Shown here: positions 8,224 through 16,850 of the stretch, in pieces
Layout: every line of letters starts with the position of its first letter
Numbering within the stretch: the first letter of the stretch is position 1
Origin: Mycolicibacterium duvalii
Lineage (GTDB): Bacteria > Actinomycetota > Actinomycetes > Mycobacteriales > Mycobacteriaceae
Direction of reading: 5' to 3'
DNA length: 64,000 nucleotides
Assembly: GCF_010726645.1 (NCBI RefSeq)
Contig: NZ_AP022563.1
Span: forward strand, 1,674,001 to 1,738,000
Program-made: the position numbers and the translations under genes
Notes under the pieces: generated by a model
The model's database searches: none
Told to the model about the DNA's origin: nothing
What the model saw: the letters and a program-made list of their open reading frames with translations, nothing else

Positions 8224-8796
8224 GTGCAGCTCCACAAACGCGACGTGGTCGCGGCGGCGACCTCGCTGCTGGACGCGTACGGAATGGCCGACCTGACCAT
8301 GCGGCGGTTGGCGCGCGAGCTCGCGGTCTCCCCCGGCGCTCTGTACTGGCACTTCGCCAACAAGCAGCAGTTGCTCGGCGCCGTCGCCGACCATCTGCTG
8401 CCGGGCTTCGACGACGTGACCGGCAGTTGGCACGAGCGGATCGCAGCCCTGTGCCACCGCCTTCGCGATGCGCTGCTGTCGCACACCGACGGCGCGGAGT
8501 TGGTGTCGGCCAGCTTCGCTGCCGGCCAGTCGGCGGCCATGGACCATCTGCTGACGGTGCTCGGTGCCGCCGCGGTCGAGGCCGGCGTGGGCTCCGGCAA
8601 CGCCGAGCTGGCCGCTCGGACGGTGGTCTACTACGTCCTGGGGTTCACCGCCGACGAACAGTCGCGGCTGCAGTGGGACGCCGCGGGGGCCGATGTCACG
8701 CAGCCGGTGTGGACCGAAAATCCCACGGCGCGTTTCACTTTCGGGTTGCAACTGTTGGTGGACGGCATCGCCGCGCACAGCCGGACACGGAGCTGA
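8224..8796 (+). CDS. bioQ: TetR-family biotin repressor
   Basis: A 190-residue TetR-type regulator. The N-terminal helix-turn-helix spans about residues 5-50 (VVAAATSLLDAYGMADLTMR, then ELAVSPGALYWHFANKQQLL). The C-terminal all-helical domain resembles the TetR_C family used for small ligands or dimerisation. Position between bioB and the bioFD block, and two identical palindromes at biotin genes, identify it as BioQ, the repressor that replaces BirA's DNA-binding role in actinobacteria. Autoregulation is likely because one operator lies at its own promoter. The GTG start has no leader. Confidence 0.88.
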   Translation: MQLHKRDVVAAATSLLDAYGMADLTMRRLARELAVSPGALYWHFANKQQLLGAVADHLLPGFDDVTGSWHERIAALCHRLRDALLSHTDGAELVSASFAAGQSAAMDHLLTVLGAAAVEAGVGSGNAELAARTVVYYVLGFTADEQSRLQWDAAGADVTQPVWTENPTARFTFGLQLLVDGIAAHSRTRS

Positions 8797-8798
8797 CC

Positions 8799-9323
8799 TC
8801 ACCCGATCGGGTGGACGACCTTGGCATCGCCGTCCCAGTGGCGCAGCGCCACGGCCGTGCCGCGGATGTCACGGTTCACCCGGGGCAGCCCGACGGCGGT
8901 GCCCAGCCGGTCGGCAGGCACCCGCCGGGCCAGCGTCACATGCGGGGTCCAATGCCCCGGATCGGCATGTGGGAGCGGCCCTTTCGGCATGTGCGGAACG
9001 GTCAGTCGATGTGTCTCGGCGTGCAGGTCCAACAGCGGTGCCGACGGCACCACCAGGCGTACCAGCGTGACCGCCCGGCCGGCCCCGAACAGCATCGGCG
9101 CGCCGATGACGCACGGCAGCGGTAGCCGGTCGAGCACCGGGCGCAGCGCTGAATCGACGGTGTCGTCGAGGTGCTCGGCTACGGTCAGCGTCACGTGCGG
9201 GCGGTTGGTCGGCGACCGGTGCCCGGCGAGGCTGCGGATCCCGGCCTCGGCGAGGTCGGACCACACCTGGCGAACCGCGGCGTCGGTGTCCGCGTCGAAC
9301 AGCAACTCCACGGAGTGGACCAT
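8799..9323 (-). CDS. 2'-5' RNA ligase / 2H phosphoesterase family protein
   Basis: A 174-residue protein with two HxT motifs in the form PHVTL, at about residues 43-47 and 125-129, the hallmark of the two-histidine phosphoesterase superfamily. Members act on 2'-5' or cyclic phosphodiester bonds in RNA or nucleotides. Which substrate is used here is unknown. The ATG at 9323 overlaps the bioD stop as ATGA, so it is translated from the bioF-bioD message although no biotin step needs such an enzyme. It converges on bioQ with only 2 bases between stops. Confidence 0.82.
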   Translation of the reverse strand: MVHSVELLFDADTDAAVRQVWSDLAEAGIRSLAGHRSPTNRPHVTLTVAEHLDDTVDSALRPVLDRLPLPCVIGAPMLFGAGRAVTLVRLVVPSAPLLDLHAETHRLTVPHMPKGPLPHADPGHWTPHVTLARRVPADRLGTAVGLPRVNRDIRGTAVALRHWDGDAKVVHPIG

Positions 9324-10003
9324 CAGCCGACCAGCGTCTGGACCCACGCGGTGTCGAAGGCCGCCGCGCTGACCGCCGCGAACTGCTCGGGCGTCATCGC
9401 CCCGGCACCGGCGGGCAGGACCGCCCGGACGGGCGCCTGGCGGGCCAGTGCGCCGCGGTTGTCGACTTCGGCCGGTCCGGGGTCGGCCGGCCACGCGCCG
9501 ATCACTACGCCGGCGCAGGCCAGTCCCGCCGACCGCAGCGCCTCGAGGGTCAGGGCGGTGTGGTTGAGGGTGCCCAGCCCCGCGGCCACGACCACGAGGA
9601 CCGGGGCGCCCAACTCTGCGGCGACGTCGCGCAGCGTCGCCCCGTCGGCGCCGATCTCGACGAGCAGCCCCCCCGCCCCTTCGACCAGCGTCAGCCGGCC
9701 CGGCCGGTCGGCTGCGATCGCCAGGTCGGTGAGCTCACGGCGAGCCGGAAGTTCGGCCCCGACCCGCCCGGCGGCGGCCAGCGGCGCAAGCGGCTCCGGG
9801 AATCGGGCCAGTGCGTGGAGTTCGGCCACCCCGGACAGTCGTCCCACCTCGGCCAGGTCGTCATCGCCGTCAGCGGTCCCGGTCTGCACCGGCTTGCACA
9901 CCGCGACGTCGATGCCGGCCAGCCGCGCGTGGCAGGCCAGCGCGGCGGTGGCGACCGTCTTTCCGACGCCGGTGTCGGTTCCGGTGACGATGAGGACGCT
10001 CAC
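9323..10003 (-). CDS. bioD: Dethiobiotin synthetase
   Basis: ATP-dependent enzyme that carboxylates and closes the ureido ring of 7,8-diaminopelargonate to give dethiobiotin. The 226 residues begin with the P-loop [12 protein letters not shown] (about 8-19), then CKPVQTG, and the [11 protein letters not shown] segment that contacts Mg-ATP. The GTG at 10003 is chosen because it overlaps the bioF stop as GTGA and starts just before the P-loop, as in homologues. Cytosolic; second gene of the bioF-bioD-2H phosphoesterase transcript. Confidence 0.95.
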   Translation of the reverse strand: MSVLIVTGTDTGVGKTVATAALACHARLAGIDVAVCKPVQTGTADGDDDLAEVGRLSGVAELHALARFPEPLAPLAAAGRVGAELPARRELTDLAIAADRPGRLTLVEGAGGLLVEIGADGATLRDVAAELGAPVLVVVAAGLGTLNHTALTLEALRSAGLACAGVVIGAWPADPGPAEVDNRGALARQAPVRAVLPAGAGAMTPEQFAAVSAAAFDTAWVQTLVG

Positions 10004-11142
10004 GTCGGGGCCAGCACCTCGGTGAAGGCCTGGCGCGCCTGAGCCATCTCGTCGTCGGTCAGCGATGCCCGCGCCGTCAGCCGCAGGCGCGACGTTCCCG
10101 CCGGGACGGTGGGCGGCCGGAAGCATCCGACGCGAACACCGCGTTCCAGGCAGGCCGCGGTTGCGGCGACCGCGACCTCGGGCTCGCCCAGGATCACCGA
10201 CACCACCGCCGACGGTGGCGTCTCGGCGACCCCGCACATCGCGGCCAGGTCGGCCGCGCGGTCGAGCACGCGCTGCGCTCGCCCCGGTTCTGCCTGGAGC
10301 ACCTCGAGCGCGGCCAGGGCGGCGCCGACGGCCGCGGGCGCCAAGCCGGTGTCGAAGATGAACGGCCGCGCCGCGTCGATGAGGTGCTCACGCACCGCCG
10401 TCGGCGCGAGCACCACTCCACCCTGACTGCCCAACGCCTTGGACAGCGTCGTGGTCATCACGACATCGGGCGCGCCGGCCAGGCCGACCTCGTGCAGCAG
10501 GCCGCGCCCGCCGTCGCCGCGCACACCCAGACCGTGCGCCTCATCGACGAGCAGCAGCGCCCCGTGCCGGCGGCACACGTCATGCAGCGCCCGGATCGGT
10601 GCGAGCGTGCCGTCGGCCGAGAACACCGAGTCGGTGACCACGACGGCGCGGTCCTCGTCGCGGGCGGCCAACGCGGCCTCGACGGCGCCGACGTCGTTGT
10701 GCCCGGTGACGACCACGCGGGCGCGCGACAGGCGGCAGGCGTCGACCAGCGAGGCGTGCGTAAGCGCGTCGGAGACCACCAGCGATCCCGGGCCGGACAG
10801 CGCGACCACGGCGCCGAGGTTGGCGGTGTAGCCCGAGGAGAACACCAGGGCTGATGCGGCGCCGACGAATCCGGCGAGTTCCCGCTCGAAGGCTTCGTGC
10901 AGCTCGGTGTTCCCGGTGACCAAGCGCGACCCGGTCGACCCGGCACCCCACGTGCGCAGTGCGGTGACTCCGCCCTCGATGACGTCGGGGTGCTGCGACA
11001 ACCCCAGGTAATCGTTGGAGGCCAGGTCCACCTCGGCGCCCACGGGCGGGCGCGCGCGCAGGCTGCGGCGCAGACCTTCGGCGCGGCGCCGGTCGGCCAC
11101 CTCGGCCAGCCAGGCCAGCGGGTCGGCCCCGACGCCTGTCAT
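10000..11142 (-). CDS. bioF: 8-amino-7-oxononanoate synthase
   Basis: PLP enzyme joining pimeloyl-ACP/CoA and L-alanine to 8-amino-7-oxononanoate. The 380-residue protein has [31 protein letters not shown], the [11 protein letters not shown]sp/His pair that contacts PLP, and the Schiff-base lysine in [11 protein letters not shown]. It starts 28 bases after the bioF-proximal palindrome at 11171-11183, so it probably has its own BioQ-repressed promoter in addition to any read-through from bioA. Confidence 0.96.
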   Translation of the reverse strand: MTGVGADPLAWLAEVADRRRAEGLRRSLRARPPVGAEVDLASNDYLGLSQHPDVIEGGVTALRTWGAGSTGSRLVTGNTELHEAFERELAGFVGAASALVFSSGYTANLGAVVALSGPGSLVVSDALTHASLVDACRLSRARVVVTGHNDVGAVEAALAARDEDRAVVVTDSVFSADGTLAPIRALHDVCRRHGALLLVDEAHGLGVRGDGGRGLLHEVGLAGAPDVVMTTTLSKALGSQGGVVLAPTAVREHLIDAARPFIFDTGLAPAAVGAALAALEVLQAEPGRAQRVLDRAADLAAMCGVAETPPSAVVSVILGEPEVAVAATAACLERGVRVGCFRPPTVPAGTSRLRLTARASLTDDEMAQARQAFTEVLAPT

Positions 11143-11170
11143 GCGTGCTCCTCGCGATGGTGCCCGGTAT

Positions 11171-11183
11171 TGAACACCGTTCA
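11171..11183. promoter_or_regulatory. Second BioQ operator, overlapping the bioA stop codon
   Basis: The same TGAACACCGTTCA palindrome as at 8196. On the minus strand its first three bases are the bioA TGA stop codon, and bioF begins 28 bases downstream. The arrangement would let BioQ control bioF-bioD separately from bioA. Confidence 0.82.
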
Positions 11184-12482
11184 GGTTAGAGCACGGGCCA
11201 CGGCGATCATCGCCGAGGTGATCTCACCGATCTCGACCGGCGTACAGATATACGGCGGCATCACGTAGATGAGATTGCGGAACGGCCGCAGCCACACGCC
11301 GTTCTCGACAGCCACCGGCGTCGCGACCCGTAGGTCGACGGGCCGGTCGGTCTCGATCACCCCGATCGCGCCGAGCACCCGCACGTCGACCACGTTGGGC
11401 AACGCCCGGGCCGGCGCCAGTCCGTCACACAGATCGGCCTCGATCGTGCGCACCCGGGCGCGCCAGTCGCCGGACAGCAGGAGTTCGACCGAGGCCACCG
11501 ACACCGCGCAGGCCAGCGCGTTGGCCATGAACGTCGGGCCGTGCATCAGCGCACCCGGTTCGTGGTCGCTGATGGTCGAGGCCACATCCCGGGTGCACAG
11601 CGTCGCGGCCAGGGTGAGGTATCCCCCGGTCAGCGCTTTACCCACGCACATGATGTCGGGGCTGACACCGGCGTGGTCGGCTGCGAACAGTTCGCCGGTC
11701 CGGCCGAAACCGGTCGCGATCTCGTCGAAGATCAGCAACACCTCGTGCTCGTCGCAGATGTTGCGAAGGTCGGTCAGGTAGCGGGGATCGTGGAAACGCA
11801 TGCCACCGGCGCCCTGGACGACGGGTTCGACGATCACCGCGGCGAGTTCATCGGCGTGCTCGGCGACCTGGGCGGCGAACGCCGCGCTGTACGCGGGGTC
11901 GTAGTCGGGCGGAACCGCCGGAGCGAACAGCTGCTCGGCCAGCAGCGAATGCGCACCCCGCCACAGCTGGTGCATGCCGCCGTCGGGGTCGCACACGCTC
12001 ATCGGCGTGAAAGTGTCGCCGTGGTAGCCGCCGCGCCAGGTCATCAGCCTGCTCTTGGCGGCACGGCCGCTGCTGCGCCAGTACTGCAGCGCCATCTTGA
12101 CCGCCACTTCGACCGACACCGAACCCGAGTCGCTGAAGAACACGGTTTCCAGACCCGGCGGGGTGACGTCGACCAACAGCTGGGCCAACCGCGCCGCCGG
12201 CTCGTGGGTCAACCCGCCGAACATCACATGGTTCATCCGCCCCAGCTGGCGGGTGATGGCGTCGTCGAGCACCGGGTGACCGTGCCCGTGCACCGCCGTC
12301 CACCAGGACGCCATCGCATCCAGCACCTCGACCTGCGCGCCCTGATAGGCCAGCGTCAGACGGGAACCGCGGGCGGCCAGCGCCACCAACGGCTCGAGCG
12401 TCCCGGGACCGATGGGGCTGTACGGATGCCAGATGTGAGCGGCGTCGATGGCGCTGATCTCGATGGGCGTCAACGCACTCAC
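11181..12482 (-). CDS. bioA: Adenosylmethionine-8-amino-7-oxononanoate aminotransferase
   Basis: PLP aminotransferase that uses S-adenosylmethionine to convert 8-amino-7-oxononanoate to 7,8-diaminopelargonate. The 433-residue protein has [10 protein letters not shown] at the start, [26 protein letters not shown] (PLP phosphate loop), [22 protein letters not shown] (PLP Asp) and the catalytic lysine in [12 protein letters not shown]. The GTG at 12482 follows a TAATCT -10-like hexamer by 7 bases, so the message may be leaderless. No BioQ palindrome is present at this promoter. It is divergent from the acyltransferase gene. Confidence 0.95.
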   Translation of the reverse strand: MSALTPIEISAIDAAHIWHPYSPIGPGTLEPLVALAARGSRLTLAYQGAQVEVLDAMASWWTAVHGHGHPVLDDAITRQLGRMNHVMFGGLTHEPAARLAQLLVDVTPPGLETVFFSDSGSVSVEVAVKMALQYWRSSGRAAKSRLMTWRGGYHGDTFTPMSVCDPDGGMHQLWRGAHSLLAEQLFAPAVPPDYDPAYSAAFAAQVAEHADELAAVIVEPVVQGAGGMRFHDPRYLTDLRNICDEHEVLLIFDEIATGFGRTGELFAADHAGVSPDIMCVGKALTGGYLTLAATLCTRDVASTISDHEPGALMHGPTFMANALACAVSVASVELLLSGDWRARVRTIEADLCDGLAPARALPNVVDVRVLGAIGVIETDRPVDLRVATPVAVENGVWLRPFRNLIYVMPPYICTPVEIGEITSAMIAVARALT

Positions 12483-12488
12483 CTTCGG

Positions 12489-12495
12489 TAGATTA
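12489..12495. promoter_or_regulatory. Overlapping divergent -10 hexamers (bioA / acyltransferase)
   Basis: On the plus strand TAGATT (12489-12494) precedes the ATG at 12506 by 11 bases. On the minus strand TAATCT (12495-12490) precedes the bioA GTG by 7 bases. The two hexamers share five bases, so the promoters should compete for polymerase. This is inferred from sequence only. Confidence 0.45.
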
Positions 12496-12505
12496 GCCCC
12501 CGATC

Positions 12506-14698
12506 ATGATGACCCTCGCCCCCGCCCGGCCGGTGTCCCGCACCGCCCCGGGCTCAGTCCGGACTGCCGCGAATGCGTCGGTTCCCGGCATGGGCACCCG
12601 CACGTCCGGGTTCTACCGGCACGATCTGGACGGTCTGCGCGGCGTCGCGATCGCGCTGGTCGCCGTGTTCCACGTGTGGTTCGGTCGCGTCTCGGGCGGT
12701 GTCGACGTCTTCCTGGTGCTGTCCGGGTTCTTCTTCGGGGGACGGTTGCTGCGCGGAGCGCTGACCCCTGGAGTCTCCCTGCGCCCGGGCCCGGAGGTGA
12801 CCCGGCTGATCCGCCGCCTGCTGCCGGCGCTGGTGGTGGTGCTGGCCGCGTCGGCCGTGCTGACCATCCTGATCCAGCCCGAGACCCGGTGGGAGACGTT
12901 CGCCGACCAGAGCCTGGCCAGCCTGGGCTATTACCAGAACTGGGAACTGGCGCGCACCGCGTCGGACTACCTGCGGGCCGGCGAGTCGGTCAGCCCGCTG
13001 CAGCACATCTGGTCGATGTCGGTGCAGGGCCAGTTCTACATCGCGTTCCTGGCGCTGGTCCTGCTCGCTGCGTTCGCGTTCCGCCGCCTGCTCGGCAGGC
13101 ACGCGCGCGCGGCGTTCGTCGTGCTGTTGACCGGGCTGACCGTCGCGTCGTTCGTCTACGCGATCATCGCGCACAACACCGACCAGGCCACCGCCTACTA
13201 CAACAGCTTCGCCCGCGCGTGGGAACTGCTGCTGGGTGCACTGGTGGGCGCCGTGGTGCCGCACGTGCGCTGCCCGATGTGGCTGCGCACCGTGATGGCC
13301 GTCGTCGCCCTCGGCGCGATCCTGTCCTGCGGCGCGCTGATCGACGGGGTTCACGAGTTCCCCGGTCCGTGGGCGCTGGTCCCGGTCGGCGCCACGCTGC
13401 TGTTCATCCTCTCGGCGGCCAACCGGCACGCCGATCCGCACACCGCCGGCCGGATCCCCGCACCCAACCGGCTGCTGGCCGCCAAACCGTTCATGACGCT
13501 GGGCTCGATGGCCTACTCGCTGTACCTGTGGCACTGGCCGCTGCTGATCTTCTACCTGGCCTACGCGGGCGGCTCGCGGGTCAACTTCCTCGAAGGCGCG
13601 GCCGTACTGGCCGTCTCGGCCCTACTGGCATGGCTGACCACCCGATATGTCGAGGAGCCGTTACGGGCACGCAAGTCGGCACCGGCTGCGCCGACCACGG
13701 CGGTGCCGCTGCGGTCGCGGCTGCGCAGGCCGACCATCGTGCTGGGCTCGACGGTGGCACTGCTCGGGGTGGCGCTGACCGCGACGTCGTTCACCTGGCG
13801 CGAGCACGTGATGGTGCTGCGCGCCAACGGCAAAGAGCTGTCCGGGCTGTCGGCGCGCGACTATCCCGGCGCCCGCGCCCTCGTGGACCAGGCCAAGGTG
13901 CCCAAGCTACCGATGCGCCCGACCGTCCTGGAAGCCGACGACGACATCCCGCAGACCACCGTCGACGGTTGCATCAGCGACTTCGACAACGTCACCGTCA
14001 TCAACTGCACCTACGGTGACCGCACCGCGACCCGCACCATCGCGCTGGCGGGTGGCTCACATGCCGAGCACTGGATCACCGCGCTGGATCTTCTGGGACG
14101 GATGCACCACTTCAAGGTCGTCACCTATCTCAAGATGGGCTGCCCGCTGACCACTGACGAAACCCCGCGGGTGATGGGAAACAACGACCCCTACCCCAAG
14201 TGCCGCACGTGGAACGAGCGGGTGCTGCCCAGGATCGTGGCCGACCGGCCCGACTACGTGTTCACCACGTCGACGCGGCCGTGGAACATCAAGCCGGGCG
14301 ACGTGATGCCGTCGGGGTACCTGGGCATCTGGGAAACGTTCGACGACAACGGAATCCCTGTCCTGGCGATGCGGGACACACCGTGGATGGTCCGTGACGG
14401 CGAACCGTTCCTCCCGGTGGACTGTCTGGCCGGCGGCGGTGACGCCATTTCCTGCGGTATCGAGCGATCCGAAGTACTCTCGGACTCCAATCCGACATTG
14501 GACTACACCGCGCGCTTCCCGTCGCTGATTCCGCTCGACATGAGCGACGCGGTGTGCCGTGCCGACTACTGCCGGGCGGTGGAGGGAAACGTGTTGCTCT
14601 ACCACGACGCTCACCACATCTCGTCGACCTACATGCGCACCATGACCGGTGAGCTGGGCCGTCAGATCGCGGCGGCCACCCGCTGGTGGAAGGGCTGA
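12506..14698 (+). CDS. OafA/YrhL-type membrane O-acyltransferase with SGNH-like domain
   Basis: A 730-residue protein. Residues ~35-400 form a polytopic acyltransferase-3 domain of about ten hydrophobic helices, starting with HDLDGLRGVAIALVAVFHVW (the conserved R and H) and containing FLVLSGFF, IWSMSVQGQFY and MAYSLYLWHWPLL. After the last helix (~425) comes an extracytoplasmic SGNH-like domain with LAGGSHAEHW as block I (Gly where Asp is usual) and DAHHIS as the DxxH catalytic pair. Such proteins acylate cell-surface sugars or lipids. It overlaps glgX by TGATG, tying it to the trehalose genes, the same order as Rv1565c in M. tuberculosis (recalled). The acceptor is unknown. Confidence 0.88.
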   Translation: MMTLAPARPVSRTAPGSVRTAANASVPGMGTRTSGFYRHDLDGLRGVAIALVAVFHVWFGRVSGGVDVFLVLSGFFFGGRLLRGALTPGVSLRPGPEVTRLIRRLLPALVVVLAASAVLTILIQPETRWETFADQSLASLGYYQNWELARTASDYLRAGESVSPLQHIWSMSVQGQFYIAFLALVLLAAFAFRRLLGRHARAAFVVLLTGLTVASFVYAIIAHNTDQATAYYNSFARAWELLLGALVGAVVPHVRCPMWLRTVMAVVALGAILSCGALIDGVHEFPGPWALVPVGATLLFILSAANRHADPHTAGRIPAPNRLLAAKPFMTLGSMAYSLYLWHWPLLIFYLAYAGGSRVNFLEGAAVLAVSALLAWLTTRYVEEPLRARKSAPAAPTTAVPLRSRLRRPTIVLGSTVALLGVALTATSFTWREHVMVLRANGKELSGLSARDYPGARALVDQAKVPKLPMRPTVLEADDDIPQTTVDGCISDFDNVTVINCTYGDRTATRTIALAGGSHAEHWITALDLLGRMHHFKVVTYLKMGCPLTTDETPRVMGNNDPYPKCRTWNERVLPRIVADRPDYVFTTSTRPWNIKPGDVMPSGYLGIWETFDDNGIPVLAMRDTPWMVRDGEPFLPVDCLAGGGDAISCGIERSEVLSDSNPTLDYTARFPSLIPLDMSDAVCRADYCRAVEGNVLLYHDAHHISSTYMRTMTGELGRQIAAATRWWKG

Positions 14699-16848
14699 TG
14701 ACCGGGCCGGAGCCGGCGTCGCTACCGATGGTGTGGCCCGGCACCTCGTATCCGCTGGGCGCCACCTACGACGGAGCGGGCACCAACTTCTCGCTGTTCT
14801 CCGAAGTCGCCGAGCGTGTCGAGCTGTGCCTGATCGGACGAGACGGCGGCGAACGGCGCATCGAACTCGAGGAAGTCGACGGCTACGTCTGGCACTGCTA
14901 CCTGCCGACGGTCACGCCCGGACAGCGGTACGGATATCGGGTGCACGGCCCGTGGGATCCGGCCGCCGGGCATCGCTGCGACCCCAGCAAGCTGCTGCTC
15001 GATCCCTATGGCAAGGCGTTCGACGGCGACTTCCACTTCGGTCAGGCGCTGTACTCCTACGACCTGGAGGCCGACGATCTGGCCACCGGAGGGATCCCGC
15101 CGCAGCTGGACTCGCTGGGCCACACCATGGTCTCCGTCGTGATCAACCCGTTCTTCCAGTGGGGGTCCGATCGCCCACCGCGCACGCCCTACCACGAGAC
15201 GGTGATCTACGAAGCCCACGTCAAGGGCATGACCCAGCGTCATCCGGGCATTCCCGACGAGTTGCGCGGGACGTACGCGGGCCTGGCGCATCCGGCGATC
15301 ATCGACCACCTCAAGTCGCTCAGCATCACCGCGATCGAGTTGATGCCGGTGCATCAGTTCATGCACGATCACCGGCTGCTGGACCTCGGCCTGCGGAACT
15401 ACTGGGGCTACAACACCTTCGGGTTCTTCGCCCCCCACAGCGAGTACGCCGCGACCCGCAGCGCCGGTGGCGCGGTGGCGGAGTTCAAGGCAATGGTCCG
15501 TGCGTTCCACGAGGCGGGCATCGAGGTCATCCTCGACGTGGTCTACAACCACACCGCGGAGGGCAATCACCTCGGCCCGACCATCAACTTCCGCGGCATC
15601 GACAACGCCGCGTACTACCGACTGCTCGACGAGGACAACCGCTACTACAAGGATTTCACCGGCACCGGCAACAGCCTCAACGCCCGTCATCCGCACACGT
15701 TGCAGCTCATCATGGACTCGTTGCGGTACTGGGTTCTCGACATGCACGTCGACGGATTCCGGTTCGATCTGGCCTCGACGCTGGCCCGCGAGTTCTACGA
15801 CGTGGACCGGCTCTCGGCGTTCTTCGACATCATCCAGCAGGACCCGGTGCTCAGCCAGGTCAAGCTGATCGCCGAGCCGTGGGACGTCGGAGAAGGCGGC
15901 TACCAGGTCGGCAACTTCCCAGGTTTGTGGACCGAGTGGAACGGGAAGTATCGCGACACTGTGCGCGACTACTGGCGGGGCGAACCCGCAACCCTGGGCG
16001 AGTTCGCTTCCCGGCTGACCGGGTCGTCGGATCTGTACGAGGCGACCGGCCGCCGGCCGAGCGCCAGCATCAACTTCGTGACCTGCCACGACGGTTTCAC
16101 TCTCAACGACCTGGTGTCCTACAACGAGAAGCACAACCAGGCCAACGGCGAGGACAACCGCGACGGGGAGAGTCACAACCGGTCGTGGAACTGCGGCGTC
16201 GAGGGTCCCACCGATGACCCGCAGATCAACGAGTTGCGCCGTCAGCAGATGCGCAACATCATGGCCACGCTGATGCTGTCCCAGGGCACTCCGATGATCT
16301 CGCACGGCGACGAGATCGGTCGCACCCAATCAGGTAACAACAACGTCTACTGCCAGGACTCCGAGCTGTCGTGGATGGACTGGGCGCTGTGTGAGACCAA
16401 CGCCGATGTGCTGGAGTTCACCCGTAAGGTGATCCGTTTCCGCAAGAGCCATCCGGTGTTCCGGCGCCGGCGCTTCTTCGAGGGCAAGCCGATCCGCAGC
16501 GGCCATCAGGTCCGCGACATCGCGTGGCTGACCCGGTCGGGCAAGGAGATGGAGCTCGAGGACTGGGGCTCGGGTCTGGACGAGTGCGTCGCGGTGTTCC
16601 TCAACGGCGACGCGATTCCGGCGCCCGACGAACGCGGGGAGCGCGTCGTCGACGAGTCCTTCCTGCTGTGCTTCAACGCCCACGACGAGCCCCAGGACTT
16701 CGTGACCCCGGACCACGACTACGCCCGGCGTTGGGTCGGCGCCCTGGACACCGGCCACGTCACCGGCGATACCGACCTCGACGTCATTGCAGGGCAGAAG
16801 ATTTCACTGCAGCCCCGGTCGCTGCTCGTGCTGCGCAAGGTGGCGTGA
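14698..16848 (+). CDS. glgX: Glycogen debranching enzyme GlgX/TreX
   Basis: GH13 alpha-1,6-glucosidase that removes side chains from glycogen or maltodextrin. The 716-residue protein has an N-terminal CBM48-like domain (about 15-110) and a catalytic barrel with DVVYNHTAEG, nucleophile Asp in DGFRFDLAS, acid/base Glu in LIAEPWDVG and FVTCHDG. The ATG at 14698 overlaps the preceding stop (TGATG) and gives the expected length. With TreY and TreZ it completes the glycogen-to-trehalose route: debranched alpha-1,4-glucan is TreY's substrate. Confidence 0.95.
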   Translation: MTGPEPASLPMVWPGTSYPLGATYDGAGTNFSLFSEVAERVELCLIGRDGGERRIELEEVDGYVWHCYLPTVTPGQRYGYRVHGPWDPAAGHRCDPSKLLLDPYGKAFDGDFHFGQALYSYDLEADDLATGGIPPQLDSLGHTMVSVVINPFFQWGSDRPPRTPYHETVIYEAHVKGMTQRHPGIPDELRGTYAGLAHPAIIDHLKSLSITAIELMPVHQFMHDHRLLDLGLRNYWGYNTFGFFAPHSEYAATRSAGGAVAEFKAMVRAFHEAGIEVILDVVYNHTAEGNHLGPTINFRGIDNAAYYRLLDEDNRYYKDFTGTGNSLNARHPHTLQLIMDSLRYWVLDMHVDGFRFDLASTLAREFYDVDRLSAFFDIIQQDPVLSQVKLIAEPWDVGEGGYQVGNFPGLWTEWNGKYRDTVRDYWRGEPATLGEFASRLTGSSDLYEATGRRPSASINFVTCHDGFTLNDLVSYNEKHNQANGEDNRDGESHNRSWNCGVEGPTDDPQINELRRQQMRNIMATLMLSQGTPMISHGDEIGRTQSGNNNVYCQDSELSWMDWALCETNADVLEFTRKVIRFRKSHPVFRRRRFFEGKPIRSGHQVRDIAWLTRSGKEMELEDWGSGLDECVAVFLNGDAIPAPDERGERVVDESFLLCFNAHDEPQDFVTPDHDYARRWVGALDTGHVTGDTDLDVIAGQKISLQPRSLLVLRKVA

Positions 16849-16850
16849 CC

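Noticed and set aside
16524..16850. Upstream extension of treY into glgX
   Set aside because: The region is coding for the GlgX C-terminus; TreY homologues start at the STYRLQM segment.
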